Of a stretch of DNA of 64,000 bases, positions 47,576 to 60,290 are shown one piece after another. The stretch lies in the NCBI RefSeq assembly GCF_040802235.1, contig NC_133167.1:10470501-10534500 (forward strand), in the 5' to 3' direction. The notes under the pieces are model-generated. The model saw nothing but the letters and a program-made list of their open reading frames with translations. It did no database searches and was not told the DNA's origin. Every line of letters begins with the position of its first letter. The stretch's first letter is position 1. Both the position numbers and the translations under genes were made by a program. This stretch comes from Manis javanica. Its lineage: Eukaryota > Chordata > Mammalia > Pholidota > Manidae.

Positions 47576-47875
47576 ACCCTTCACAAGTATGGTAGACAGG
47601 CCAACTACCCCTAAAGATGTCCATGTCCAAAACCTGTGAATATGTTCTGTTACGTGGCAAGGGGGAATTGAGGTTGCCAATCAGCTGACTTTGGCGAGAT
47701 CATCCTGGACTATCTGGGTGGGCCCTGAATAATCACAAGGGTCCTTAGAAGTAAGAGAGGGCGGCAGGAGGGTGACGGTCTGAGAAGGAGACACAGTAAT
47801 GGCAGCCGAGGTCAGAGAGATGCGGCAGCAGAGACTCCATGGGCCGTGCAAGGAGACCAGGAGCAAAGTAATCTT
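47576..47875 (+). mobile_element. MaLR LTR fragment (MLT1-like)
   Basis: Sense MLT1 text: 'gatgtccatgtccaaaacct', 'gaatatgttctgttacgtgg', 'gagatcatcctggactatct', 'gggccctgaataatcacaag', 'tgagaaggagacacagtaat'. The right end is missing; unrelated sequence begins near 47876. Confidence 0.75.
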
Positions 47876-48739
47876 AATTTTGAATGGTTCTTTACAGGAA
47901 AAAAAGAATTGTCTTATTTTTAAATATTTACAACAGCAGGAGGAGCAGGCAGAGGGCAGGGTTAAGGAACAGAGCTGATGTGAGCCGGCCATTCTGTGCA
48001 GCTCTGCCGGCAGCATTTTGAGGACATTATCCAATGTTTCTGATTCAGTTTGCCTATGTGTAAAATGGGGAGAAAATAACCCTGACTGAAGTTTTGATGA
48101 GACTAAGGAGGCCCAAACTGCCCTAAGATAGCTTATCCTTATTTATATGCCCTTGTTTAACAATGTCCGATTGATAAGGACCCAAGTAACAAATAGTAGT
48201 TGTAAATCCTTTACCTTGAGGTGAAACAGTTTTTACCTAGTGTTTAACAAACACCTTGCTCACCTTTGTAGTCTTTTAATTTACTTAGTTGCATCAATGA
48301 AATGCCAGCTTGGCCTTGATTAGAATCGTCATGGATTTCAATAGGATCTGGAGAAGGGAGGCTCCAGTGTGGGGCCAGTCAGTGTGGCTACACCCACCCT
48401 AGTCACCCATCTCCTAGTTGGGGCATCGCGTGAAGGCATGCATGGCTGTAGGTTTCCACAATGTTCGTCAGCATTTCAGCACCAGAGAAAGGAGCAGAGG
48501 GTGGAGAAAGAAGGCTCACGTAGGGTGTGAGGTTTTGAGAGGAGAAAACTCTACGTAGAACAAAGGACAAGACTGGCAGAGAAACAAGAGCCTGGGTTCT
48601 CGTCCCGTCCATGGGGATGATGTGGCCTGAAGCCCCAGCTCCCTCAAAGCTGTGTTAAGGAGCAAAGGAGGTCATGGTTATGGAAGACCCTTGACTAACA
48701 TAAGCCCAAGGTGGTGAGTGGTTGTCTCACTTATGTGAG
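47876..48739. other. Non-coding sequence with a MIR scrap
   Basis: A sense MIR core lies at 48040-48110 ('cagtttgcctatgtgtaaaa', 'tggggagaaaataaccctga'). The rest was not recognised. Confidence 0.45.
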
Positions 48740-49105
48740 TGGTTGTCTGAGACCGGGCTGCTGTGACAGACCCCGCAGAGGGGGTGCTTATCAACAACAG
48801 GAATTCTGTTCTCACAGTTCTGGAGTCTGCGAGCCCAAGATCAGGGTATCAGTTTGGTCGGTCTGGTGAGGACCCCCTTCTGGGGTGCAGAGTGCCCACT
48901 GCTTGATGTATCCCTGAATTGTGGAAGAGAATGAGGGACTTCTGTGGGGTCCCTTTATAAGGGCACTAATCCCTTGCACGAGGGCTCCACCCTCTTGACT
49001 TAATAAGCTCCCAAAGGCTCCACCTCCTAAAACAGTCATGCTGGGGGTTAGGATTTCAGCATATCGGTCTTTGGGGGAACACAGATATTAAGTCCATAGT
49101 GGTGG
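48740..49105 (-). mobile_element. MaLR LTR (MST/MLT1-like), antisense, near full length
   Basis: The plus strand reads as the reverse complement of a MaLR LTR: 'gaccgggctgctgtgacaga', 'attctgttctcacagttctg', 'gtccctttataagggcacta', 'cacgagggctccaccctctt', 'cccaaaggctccacctccta', 'gggggttaggatttcagcat'. It lies 0.9 kb from the sense MLT1-like LTR at 47.6 kb and in the opposite orientation, so the two are separate insertions. Confidence 0.8.
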
Positions 49106-50825
49106 TCTTTTTTGGTTGCATTTTTTCTCTGTTAAAATCTGTTTATAATAATCATGTTACCCCACTTGGATTTCTGCCTCACTTGTAAGATCCTGACCTA
49201 CCTAAGTCTTCCCTATTTCATATAAGTTTCCTTCCAAACCACTCCCCAAACCAGTACAGTTTTCTTGCCCACTCCCTCCTTCCAGTCAGTTCCACTTAAT
49301 GGCATCCAGGATACCATGGTCTTTGGAATTCTGGATCTTTGCACCGAACGGAGCTGCCTCCTTCGCTCTCTCCTCCAGTTTTCATTCCAAGAGTCCCCTC
49401 TCTTCCCTTGTTTATCCATCCAGGACTCACCTTCAGTGTCCCCAGGGTACCCAGCACAATGGGGACCCCATGGAGGGGTGTGAATACTTATTGACTGATT
49501 ACAAAGAGGAGAGAGAATGAAGACAGAGAGAGGGCACCATTTATCTTGTCAGTGATGACAATCAGCTGGTGACAGCAGCCTGTTGGAAATACAAAGAAGC
49601 TGTCTGGAATTAATTCCTTTGTTCTTTTTCTTTTTAGTTTATTTTGCATAATAATGAAAACATTAATCTGTATTTTTGGTTTTTTTTTTTTGTAGGTCAC
49701 TTATGCTTATTCTCTTTTCTGCACACCATGCATATGTGGTGAGTACATTAATTATCTCTGATTACATGCATTTTTTTTGTTAGACTTGTAAACAGGTCAC
49801 TTCTGGGGCTCAGTTTTCATCTGTAAAATGAAGCATTGGCCTAGGTGAACTCAAAAGTTTCATTTATATTTTACAGTCAAGACTGCTTACCATATCACCT
49901 AAGTACTGGAGATTTCTTTATTTTACAAAATAACTGTTTCTTAAAATTTTTTTCAGAGGGGACAGGAAACAGCTTGGTCATTTCAAGATTAAATCAAGAA
50001 GTGTAAGATTAAATGTGAGCATTTTAACTCCAGAGAAAGATAAACCTAGAACATTTTGTAATAAGATCTCTTTCTTCTGCTTGCTCACTAAAGAATAGAA
50101 GTTATTAAACCCAACTTCGGACATTTCTGGGAAATCACACTCTGGGCTGCCTGTAACTAAGACTGGTTGTGAGACAGCTGGACTGGTTTGAATCACTCTA
50201 GCATATCCACCTGCTCATCCTCTCCAGCGTGGATGCACCCAGTCCAGTTTCTGTGATTCATGTTATCATAAGTGTTTTCAAAGCAAATCAAAACAGAAAG
50301 TCGTCTTCCATTCTCCTTTTCCTACCAGAGAGAGAAAACATCAAGAGGCCCTTGGTTCTCGCCCTGCCAGTGACTCGTCCCTTTTCCTGCACAAGGCTTG
50401 GTTGTCTCCTGAGTGAAGTAAAAATGATGAGACTTGTCCAACTTAGTTCACACACATTTGAGCGCATCACCTGAAATAAGGAATAGAAACATTCTGAAAT
50501 ACCAGTGTGTGGATTTTTTTTCTATTTCTCTTACCTGATTTTTCAAAATTTACTTTGTATTATTTCCTTCATTTTCTATTATAAACGTCTGCAGTCCTAT
50601 ATTTCACTTATGTTCCATATGAGTGAATATAATTCCTGAACCAAAGATTGTCCTGATTGTCCTAGCGTAGACCTTCCTACGAGCTTGTGGTATGCAGAGT
50701 CTTAGAGGTCTCACAGCAAGTGGCTTTACTGTAGCTGGGATTTAAAGGTAGATACAAATTGATGCAATATCTATGGAAGGCAATGGCATTACCCATTAGG
50801 ATTTTGAATGCATATGCCTGTTAAT
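49106..50825. other. Non-coding sequence, little recognised
   Basis: A MIR3-type scrap may lie at 49785-49860 ('ggctcagttttcatctgtaa'). A T11 run ends near 49692. Otherwise no recognised feature. Confidence 0.4.
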
Positions 50826-51145
50826 GCAGGAATTTCCCTTTTTGGGCCCTCATACATATTTATACTGACTTGTGCATAAAGAAAAATGCACAGGAAGATG
50901 CGCTTCAGGGTGGAAGAGAAATCACTAAATGTCTCTCAATAAGGGCTGATTAAACAAGTTATAGCACTTCAGCAGATGGCTAACCATATATATTAATTCA
51001 GAATTATTTTAAAGACATTGAATTTGGTAAAAACAGCAAGGTACAAAGAAATATACCATTTGGGTAAAAATAAAACAAGACCAAAAGCACCAGAAAAGTG
51101 TATGTCTGTGTATATGTGTATATTTTTCCTTGAAGAAAAATAACA
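50826..51145 (+). mobile_element. Old L1 3' remnant
   Basis: L1M-type text in sense: 'tctctcaataagggctgatt', 'aaacaagttatagcacttca', 'aaaacagcaaggtacaaaga', 'atataccatttgggtaaaaa'. Confidence 0.6.
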
Positions 51146-51501
51146 TTGGTTTTTGAGAATGTCAGTGTATTCCCAGCATTATGGTTTATACTTTGAATAT
51201 TGACTTGTCTGTGACATTTTCTTTATCTTTTTTAAATGGGTTTATATCATCTGTTTTTGAGGTGCAGTTTCTTCCTCTATAAATGATTTGCTCTTTTAAA
51301 ACGATGTTTATTGGGATATGTTTAATGTGGAAGAACTTTGTGGAAATTGAAATCATCTCTTGCTTTTTTCTTTTATTAGTACCAGACAAAGCTTATGTGA
51401 CTATTCCTGTTTCTTTATTAGAATCTGCTGATGTATTTTAAACTGATTATTTCCTGAAATGTAATTTTGTTACAAACATTTCAGTGATGCTTAGCATAAT
51501 T

Positions 51502-51541
<40 letters not shown>

Positions 51542-52001
51542 ATAACAAACTTGCCTTTGTTATCAAGCCATCTAATCAACTGACCTTTTTTCTGTAGTTG
51601 TTTTGATTTCTCTGAATACATAGTAATGAATCCCGACCTTAAATGAACCTAAGTGTTCAGACTACTTACTCTAAGTGCTTCATGCTGGCCAACCTGGCCC
51701 TGAGCTTTTAATGTTTTTAACCTTATCAGGGTTTTGAACTTAATGTTTCTGCATTCATAGATAACAATGTTACTCAAAACTCTAGAGGCATGTATTTCTG
51801 AAACTTCAGATACATTTTTTAACTTAATTCTTGACAAGTTTCAAGTTCTTATATACTTTGAAGGACTAATACGAGTTTTACTTATAATGATGTCTTTTCA
51901 AATTAATGCTTAATCTAAAGATATTTTCTTTTGGATTGTGTCTCAGCATATTACTCCAGAAAAGAAGAGGTCTGAATTGTGTAAATGAAAAGAAAAATAC
52001 A
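51146..52001. other. Non-coding sequence with (AC)15
   Basis: Apart from the AC repeat the AT-rich DNA holds nothing recognised, although part of 51.15-51.45 kb may be antisense LINE. Confidence 0.4.
51508..51537 (+). repeat. (AC)15 microsatellite
   Basis: Fifteen perfect AC units. Confidence 0.95.
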
Positions 52002-52131
52002 TGTTCATATTCATATATTCATATACACATACATATTCATACACACGTGTGCATATTCATATATATACATATATGTTCATGTGTAGTCACACACATACTT
52101 ATGTACATAAGTATATATGTATGTATATATA
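52002..52131 (+). repeat. Degenerate (CATATT/CACATA/TATG)n low-complexity tract
   Basis: About 130 bases of imperfect CATA, TTCATA, ACAC and TATG units. The tandem organisation suggests a decayed microsatellite of mixed unit. An 83-codon frame rich in Ile, His and Tyr across it is an artefact of the repeat. Confidence 0.8.
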
Positions 52132-53449
52132 TCCTCCCTCAAACCTATAAATATTAGTTCAACCATTTTATATTTCCCCATTGTACTTTGATCTAAAGGT
52201 TTAAGCCTATGGCTTTGAGTTTACAAAGAGCCATTATGGAAATGTGCAGTTAATACATGAATGCTGTGGTGAGAACTGCACCAGGCCCATCATGATCGAG
52301 ACAGTCTGTCCGTGATGCCTTTCTGGCATTTCTATCCCCACTCTCACCTCCAGGCCCCTTGAGCTGCTTTTGCCACCGCTTCCAGCCTGCGGCCCCAGGC
52401 TGTGAATGAAAGCTTGGGTGTTTCCATTTGCAGGTGCGTCCTGGTGGCTGTTATTAAGGCACCTCCTTATGGAAGCAGCTACTCTGGGATTATACTTTTG
52501 TGTTGAAGTGACTGATGGCTCTGGAAATAGATAATGAGGGTTTGGAGAACAAGGGGTGGATTCTTTCCAAAGGGCACCTGGGTGTGTTGTGTGTTTGGAG
52601 GAAGCCTTGAAGTTAAGAAAGTACATGAGCATGGAATTACTCTCTTAAGAGAGTGTTGAAGAAAAGTTGGTTGAAATTGGGGAAAGGGCCCAAATTATTC
52701 AAGATCAGGAAATTTCCGGTTCAAAGACACATTTGTGTATTGGCATATAAGCAAATTGTAAGAAGAACAATTTTAATGGAAAGCCCAAGGGTGTGACTAG
52801 AGCATTGACCCAGGACAGACTCAGTGAGCATGGAGGTAAACCAAGAGGTTTCTGAAAAGCGGCCAGACTTGTAGTGTAGACACCACTGTGCACTTACGAT
52901 TTTCCCAGCTATGTAGTTTACACTTGTAGGATTGTTCACAACTTAGTAAATGAAGTCTTGCCAGGAGAGAGAAATTGTAGAAGATTCTGGCTAAAAGCAA
53001 AGTAGCTTTAGAAGGGGGCTTTTAAAAAAAAATGTTTATCCTAGCTCACATAAACTTTTATTCTCGCTCACATAATCACCCACCCTCTTTATTATCAAGC
53101 CACAGTGTAAGGTTTTCTGCCTTTTTATATGTCAGTATCAGTCTTTTCCTTTCACAGATTCAAAGGTAAATGTGTGCTGTGGGATTGTTGTGAGTCAGGC
53201 AGATCAAGAGCGCTTTTGCTATGGTGCATATGTCATGAATCAGCTGGCGATGATGAATTCCCGTGTACTAAATCAGAGGCTTCACTTTCCAGAGTGGAAA
53301 GAAGTTGACTGGTCCTTGTGGAGGAAGAGCTTGCTCATTCTGCCAGTGCTTTCCTGAAAAAGGGTCTCAGGTAAGTGAAGTAAAAATCAACATGGATAGT
53401 TGGAGGGGGAAATCTAATCTCCTCATCAAAGGATATAAAGTTTCAGTTA
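52132..53449. other. Non-coding sequence, GC-richer block at 52.25-52.55 kb
   Basis: A 132-codon minus-strand frame (52234-52632) overlaps a single-copy-looking block with balanced composition. No splice context or domain was seen. The remainder was not recognised. Confidence 0.35.
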
Positions 53450-53600
53450 TGCAAGATGACTAAGCTGTAGAGATCTGCCGTAACATTCTACCTGTACAAT
53501 GTATAAGCATATAGTTCACTTAAAAATTGGTTGCGAGGGGGTAGATCTCATTAAGTATTCTTGCCACAATAAAAATTGTAAAAAATGCAGCACAGACACC
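53450..53600 (+). mobile_element. L1 3' UTR end fragment
   Basis: 'acctgtacaatgtataagca', 'agggggtagatctcattaag' and 'tattcttgccacaataaaaa' match the last part of a laurasiatherian-type L1 3' UTR. Confidence 0.65.
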
Positions 53601-54009
53601 ATAATGTATTTTGTGCCATTGTGAATACTCAACATTATGTCCCAGATTCTTAGTGTGTTCCGGTAGTCAGCAGTGTTGAACATCTTTTACACTCAAAGTT
53701 CTGTGCATTCTGATAAGCAGTCCCAATTATCTGAGACTATGTATCAGGCTTAGAAGACTGGGAAGATAAAGATTCACTCATTGTTTTACCCATGCTAGTC
53801 TTAGGAATTGCCTTATGCCAAAGCGTCCTGGTGTCAAATGGTTCACACAGGGTATCAGCATTTTAAAGACTCTGAGAAGCACTGCCGGAAGTTTTTTTTT
53901 AAGCCTGTTGACTTTGTTTAAAATAGTGTTTCCAGACATTTGACTGTGAGTCTCTTTTTTTTGGACAACACCTACTGAAATCTTGTGAAAAGTGTTCTTT
54001 AACCAGAGC
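53601..54009. other. Non-coding sequence, nothing recognised
   Basis: No feature recognised apart from short T-runs. Confidence 0.4.
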
Positions 54010-54215
54010 AATTTCTGCATTTATTGAATGCTTCTTATGTGCCAGTCTCTGTTCTGTGTGCTCAGAAATGCTTTAGCCCACTGACGCTTCACAAAAACCC
54101 TCCTTGTCTTCTTGTACCAACTTTGCAGTGCCCAAGACCAAAGCTCAGAGTGGTTTCATGTCTTGCTCAAGTCCACCCAGCACGGTGCTTTTGATGACGA
54201 CCTAGATTCTCTCTC
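54010..54215 (-). repeat. MIR SINE, antisense
   Basis: Reverse-complement MIR: 'gcatttattgaatgcttctt', 'atgtgccagtctctgttctg', 'ccaaagctcagagtggtttc', 'atgtcttgctcaagtccacc', 'agcacggtgcttttgatgac'. Confidence 0.75.
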
Positions 54216-54784
54216 CTGCGGTGCATCTCTTGGTTGCTGTAGATTGGGTCTCTTGGACATTTGTGCCCCTCTCCCTTATATTCTAACAGCAGCAGTTGGC
54301 AGCCCACGGACTCCTTTGTTCTGGAATATTAGATCAAAAATTCTTTTGATTTAAAATACTGCCACAATTTTATAAGCAAGGAGTATGTTTTAGAAACTTT
54401 GGACAATTTTTGAGTCAGAACAATGATTCTGTTTAAATGTGTCCAGATCATTCCCACTGACTGTGAATGATGCTCAGAAAGAATAGTTCAGGGAAGAGCA
54501 GTCTGTAAGGGCCGGAAGAGTCACCTTCCTGGGAGAAGGGACCAAATATTTCCCCCACAGCTCTACTTTTTCTTCACATCATAGGTGTGTATTACATAAG
54601 GGCTTCCTTTGTCAAGTTCTTTTTCCTGTAAGCAGCTGCCTTATTGAGCTTAAGTTATGGCAAATTTCCTTTTGCTTAACTGCTTTGTTTCTTCAATATT
54701 TCAATAATTTTGGTGATCAGAATTTATCTTGAGCTTTCTCAAGCCTCTTTCATCATACAATTTATAAACAAAAGTCCAAGCTTC
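54216..54784. other. Non-coding sequence, nothing recognised
   Basis: No feature recognised. Confidence 0.4.
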
Positions 54785-55060
54785 CAACTATAAAATAAAT
54801 AAATCCTTAGGGGGAATGCACAGCATGGTGACTACAGTTAGTAATGCTGTGCTCTGTGTTTGAAAGATGCTAGGAGAGTAGATCTTATAAGTGCTTATCA
54901 CAAGAAAAAAAAAAGGGCAACTATGTGTGGTGATGAGTGTTAACCAGACTTACAGTGATGGTGATTTTCCAAATATGCATAGATCCAGTCACTATGCTGT
55001 ACACCTGAAATTACTATAATGTTATATGTCAATTACATCCCAGTAAAATTCTTAAAAAGC
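54785..55060 (+). mobile_element. L1 3' end, laurasiatherian type
   Basis: The best-preserved L1 piece in the window: 'gggggaatgcacagcatggt', 'gctaggagagtagatcttat', 'tatgtgtggtgatgagtgtt', 'gctgtacacctgaaattact', 'ataatgttatatgtcaatta', 'catcccagtaaaattcttaa'. This 3' UTR form is common in laurasiatherian genomes and is the main clue to the host clade. Confidence 0.85.
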
Positions 55061-55434
55061 AAGGACGCTAAAAACTAGCTATCTTAACAGTGCTTTAGCT
55101 TTTCCCATGTGTACGTACACATTATTCAGGGAAAAAATAAAACACTTGGCTTTTGTGTGAGGTTACTTATATAAACATACCAAGATTGTATAAATGAAAA
55201 AGAGAAGACATGAGTGCCTCAAAATTTTTAAGACCCTTTGAGCTTGAGAACCAAGAAAAGGATTGATCAGCTTTGTGGCAGGAAGGGAACAGCGTCTCAA
55301 CAGAACACAAAGGAACAGCTGCTTTGATAAAGCCAGCTTGGCGTGGTCCTCTGGGGGAATAAGCCTGAGAGGGCATTGGGCCATATGTAGAGGCAGTTCT
55401 TGGTTGACACAACTGGGTGAGGAGTGGGCTACTG
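55061..55434. other. Non-coding sequence, nothing recognised
   Basis: A 95-codon minus-strand frame ends here without splice support. No repeat was recognised. Confidence 0.4.
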
Positions 55435-55545
55435 GTGTCCCGTGGGTCACAGGCCAGGATGGCTGCTCAGCATCCCACAGTGCTCAGGACAGTCCCCCAC
55501 CAAACGCGGACCATCCCTGATGCCAAGAGTGCCAAGGCTTCTCAG
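55435..55545 (+). repeat. MER20-like hAT-Charlie fragment
   Basis: 'tgctcagcatcccacagtgc', 'tcaggacagtcccccaccaa' and 'gatgccaagagtgccaaggc' match the right half of MER20. Confidence 0.7.
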
Positions 55546-56629
55546 TCTCTAATCCTGCAACAGCTCTGTGAGGCCAACATGCCATTGTTTCCAGCTGTCT
55601 GTGCAAGGAGCCTGAATTTCCAAGAGTTTCAATAACTTGCTAGGATGTGGAGGAGGCAGGAACCACACCCGGTGTCCGGCTTCCATCCCAGCATTTACCT
55701 GTTGACCACGAGGAGGTGATGACACGAAGGTTCAAACATGAGGCTGTAGCCGTAACTTTGTGAACTTGGGCAGCACCTGTATCCACTGGAGCTTTGGTCT
55801 CCTTGTGTTCACACCATCTGTTCTTTCTCTGTCTCCTGGGGCTGTTCAACAACTGTGAGCAATTGCGGAGGACAGGGCACCCCATTGCACCCGCAGCACA
55901 GTCTTCAGGGCTGTAGGTCCTGGGGCCACACAGGGACGGCTGCACTCTGCTGTCTGGGTCCCTGTCTCTGGGTGGTCAGGGACAGCTGTGCGAGAACACC
56001 GCTCAACCTCTGCCCTTCCTCAGAAGGATGGGTCCCGTGGAAGGGGCAGCAAGTCGCTGGTGACGTTTTCCAGCTGGGAATCTGGGAGTGTGGCAGGTGC
56101 ATAGCTGGGATTTGGAAGGCAGGCCGTCCCCGGTCCTCAGCAGCAGCCGGCTCGCACACCATCTCTTGAACTGCAGTGGCTGCTCAAGGTGGACTGTAAA
56201 CATAGGAACGTATCAGATTCCAGAGAGCTGAGGATCTGTCTGAGGAGGCACAGCCCATTAGCACCGTAGTCAGGCATTCCTAAGAAGGAAGTCATTTCTT
56301 TTGTAGGAGTTAATGCCCGAATGAGTAATTTGCCTCTGTCCCAAATCAAAACTGCTGTGTCTGGAGCAATTGCTGGGTGGCTAGGGGGAGCTGCGTGGGC
56401 CTGATAAGTGGAGTGACTGAGGTGAGGGTTTTGACTGGGGACTGAAACTAGACTTTGCAGTGGAGCTGGGATGGATCTGAGGCAGGGAACCAAGGTGAGC
56501 TCCTTCAGGGCTGATAGGATGCATTTCAGCCTCATCCGTGCACCCTGGAGGCCCACGCCAGCTTACACTTGTTTGCCCCTCAGTAATCACTGTCTCTTCT
56601 CCTTGACCCCGCCCACCTGCAGGGCTTAA
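55546..56629. other. GC-richer non-coding sequence, unrecognised
   Basis: Frames of 85-139 codons are open on both strands across a GC content of about 55%. None has a recognisable domain or a matched splice pair. Low-level CpG is present but there is no island. Confidence 0.35.
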
Positions 56630-57000
56630 GCTGCTCACTCTCCCTGACTGTGATCAGAGTATTCCCACTCCCTCCCCTTCCCTGGAATGCCTTCCCTCTG
56701 CCCCTGACTCATCTTTCCTGCCCTCCCTAAGGAACGCAGCGGAGATGCCACCATCACAGTGCCCCCTGCCCCTCCCGGCCGGTGCTCATGCTCCCCAGTG
56801 GGGACTGGCTTCCATTTCCCTGTGCTTTTCACGCCCTGGCCTGTAGCACTGTTTGGGCCTGAGTGCGGATGTGCCTGACCCTCTTGATTAGATTGTGAGC
56901 ACATGCTTCTTCAAGGTGGTCGTTCAGACACATGTAAAATGTTTATGCCGGCTCCTGGCTCACAATGGATGCTCTAGAAATACAAGCTGCCTAGTTTTGT
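56630..57000 (+). repeat. L2 LINE 3' part
   Basis: Sense L2: 'ccttccctggaatgccttcc', 'tctgcccctgactcatcttt', 'gattagattgtgagcacatg', 'gctcctggctcacaatggat'. Confidence 0.65.
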
Positions 57001-59904
57001 TTCTTGAGAACTGGTCAATTTCCTGTACTTTAAGATGATCATAGTCGATGTGATGTTAATACACATAAGTCAATACTCCAGCCTGGACAGGGTTTGGGAG
57101 TCTGAGCTGGTGGCCAGGTCAGCATGCAGCATGCATGTGGGGACACCTGCCATACCCAAGAGAAGCAGGGGACAGAATTAGCAGGGAATCTCTCCTCCCA
57201 GTCTCCCCTCCACCCCACACAGCATTTTAAACCTGTGAGTACATGAGTAATCTCACCTATTCAAATTCCCTTGTGAATTTCAGGCAGGGCTGGAAATAAG
57301 TACTTTGAGCAGCAGAAACACATGATGGCTGCTGAGCTTGGATCTCCTAGGGATTCAGTAGCATCCTGGAAAGAGCTCTGGTCTGAGGGTAGGAGATTCG
57401 AGCTTACCCCTGTGGGTTCAGAAATAAGGGTTTGTACTGGAGGGTTGGTCCTGTCCGTCCCAGCCCTCACGCCTTTGGTTCTGTGATATGGGGCATGGCT
57501 TTTCACGTATGACTGCTGTTTCATTGGTTCCCACACTATTTTGTGACTATGCCCTAACATTTCCCCAAACCTCATTATAGTTCCTCTTTAAGGATGTGAA
57601 TGAAATGGCATCAGGCAGGATTTTAAGTTATTCTTTATCAGTTTCAAGGGAGGACTCTTCATGTTTTTGATGGTTCTCTCTCTCTACAGGGAGTTATGTG
57701 TCTTTATAGATTAAGATGGGATTTCTTAGAAGTTCTGCCTTATAACTAGTATGCAAATAAAGATAGCTTCTATCATTTTTTTCCAGAATAAAATATATCC
57801 ATATTGTTTTCCATGCAAGGGAATCTGGCAGCTGTTAAATTAACAGAACTTTATAATTTGGTGTTTTTATACAAGGAAGTCAAATGGCTTTAAAACTCAA
57901 GACCTCTCTTGTGACTATTATTATTTTTGCTTTGAAAACTATGTAAAAATCACACATAGCAAATCAGTCTTTCCATTAGGAATCTTAATTCACTAGAAAA
58001 TGTACAAGTATTTTTCTTGCAATCTCATTCCCTTGTCCCTTACCACTCCTAAGAGCCTTACATTCCATGATAAAGTGGAATTTACTTGGGACATGTTACT
58101 TAGCATTTTTCATATCATTAAATTATTAGCACACAAAGTTCTAGAGCTCTATCACTCACACAGCTGCATTTTGGCATACTCAGTAACTGTAGACTGATCA
58201 CTGGTTCAGAGCAATTATTTTAATGTCGAAAAGTTCATATAAATCAATTATGTTATATGTTTGTGGAGGAACATTCCACTTATGACCGAGAAGTTGGTGA
58301 ATTTGGTCTGTCACCAGCCCCTTCGTTTTTTGCTTCTGTTTTCTTTTTCGTGCTTTGTATTTCTCAGCCAAGAATTGACTCCCTAGCTCCTGTCTCTGTT
58401 GGAGAATTCTGACCCGTGAGCCCTGCCTGACGTAACAGCCTCAGGTGCCATCAGGGGCAGCAGGTGACCTGAGAGAGGGGATGAGACCTTGGCCTTGGGG
58501 ACAGTGGGGGGTTGGACAGTGTATTTTTCATGTAAGGCATCAGGTTTCAGACTTTTAAAACAACAAATGACAAACATTTCCTGGTAGATTCAGCCCACCA
58601 GCTGCCAGTTTACAACGTTGGCTTAGCTTGTTGAAGTGTTCCCCCTGCCAGGATTTTTGAAGAATGAAAAACTTGCAGAAGTTAAAAGAATCAATCTTCA
58701 GGTGTCGTGCTTCTTAGGTAGGCATTTGAGGCAGTGTTTCTGAACAGGGTGTGGGAGGCTTAGAGGCAGAGAGAGGATGCACAACTATCATTTTATACTT
58801 TATGTCCTATTAATAATCATAGTGGTGGAAGTATCAATAGGAGCTAATATCTGGATGCAAGAATAACTCTAACTAAAATGCTTTCTGTGTGCTGACAAAT
58901 CTCTCTTTTTAAATCTAGCGTTTGTGCTTGAGAAAGAAGGCAAGAAAGCAAACTTACATTTGCTGCTCTGTGTAGAACACATTATTTTCTAAACAGGCCA
59001 TGGGTATAAAACCTTACCTGGGACTCCTAGCTGCAGTCGGGTCTGAAGATAGCTTTTGGCGTTTCGGCACTGGTCAGTCACCTCATTAAATTGCCAGCGA
59101 TTTACAGCAGAGCCAGTTCAATTCCATAGCAACGCCGACTGCTGAGCTCTGCGACCCAGTGTGAACTGAAGCCAGAAGGACGCAGAGCTCAGCAGATGTG
59201 GGACTATGCTGACCTCGAGCGGATCAAGGTCATTATCAATGTGGAGGCAGCTTTGTTGGTGAAAAATCAGAGCTAGAAATACAGGTGCATCCCGAAGTAG
59301 GATGTATTCCATATAGGAAAATGGGAACCATATTTGTGACACTAAGCACACCTCTCTGGAGTAAGGGTGCCATCTAACTGAAATAGTTAAAATTTACAAA
59401 GGTTTTAGGAAAGAAAAGTATATTTCTTCTTTCAAATACCATTTTCAATAAGTCACCAATTAATCCATAGGGAAACAGTTATGTCTTTGAGGTGGTAATG
59501 TTTTCACTCTTCTGTCTTACAGTCTGCAATCCCTTCAGCAAGTAAGTATTCATTCACTCAGCAAAGAGGAATGAGTATTTTCCATGTGCCAGGCATCAGA
59601 TGAGGCCACGTGGCCTCGGTGATAGAGAACAAAGTCTCCGCTGCTTGGAGTCCCCTGGAGAGACAGCAATGCACCTTCCAGCCATTATTTCTGGGTGCCT
59701 GAGTAGTGCCAGGCATTATTCTAGGTGCTCAGTGTGCATCAGGGAAAAGGACAGATGCAGATCCTTGCTCTCTCCCTGGTGGATAATTTGGTGCCCTAAC
59801 TTGGTTTTGCACAGGAGCCTGTGTGTGGGGTGGGGTGCAGGGTGGAGGGAGGCCTGGTGGAATCCGAGGTCACCCAGCTACAGAGTGCAGGAAGCATGCC
59901 GTGT
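57001..59904. other. Non-coding sequence, mostly unrecognised
   Basis: At 58570-58620 'gattcagcccaccagctgcc' belongs to a widespread old repeat I cannot name. At 59560-59600 and 59690-59770 there are scraps of the 'gtgccaggcat' type. The 196-codon frame starting at 59600 runs into the antisense MLT1 LTR and is not a gene. Confidence 0.4.
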
Positions 59905-60290
59905 TGGTGCCCAGGGCTGCTGTAACAAATCACCATATACTCGGTGGCTTAAAACAACAGGAATTAATTTTCTCGCAAGTTCTAGAAGCCAGAAGTCCAC
60001 CACACCCCCTCCAGAGGCAAAGGAGAGAACCAGTTCCCTGCCTCTTGCAGCTGCTGGTAGCTGCTGGCTTTCCTTGGCTTGTGGCCACATCTCTGCCGTC
60101 TGCCTCCATCTCACGCCACCTTCTCCTCAGGGTGTTTGTTGTCAAATGTTCCTCAGGGTCCCTTTCAAGGACACATGTAATGGCATTTAGCATCCACCTG
60201 GATAATCCAGGAAAGCACCTCCTCTTAAGAGCCTTAACTTTATGTTCTAAGAGGATCCTTCTGGCTGCTGTTTGAGAGTACCAAGGGGAG
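59905..60290 (-). mobile_element. MaLR LTR (MLT1-like), antisense
   Basis: Reverse-complement MLT1: 'gctgctgtaacaaatcacca', 'tcggtggcttaaaacaacag', 'cgcaagttctagaagccaga', 'tttccttggcttgtggccac', 'gtccctttcaaggacacatg', 'cacctggataatccaggaaa'. The LTR 5' end is lost. The 231-codon minus-strand frame at 59930-60625 arises from it. Confidence 0.75.
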
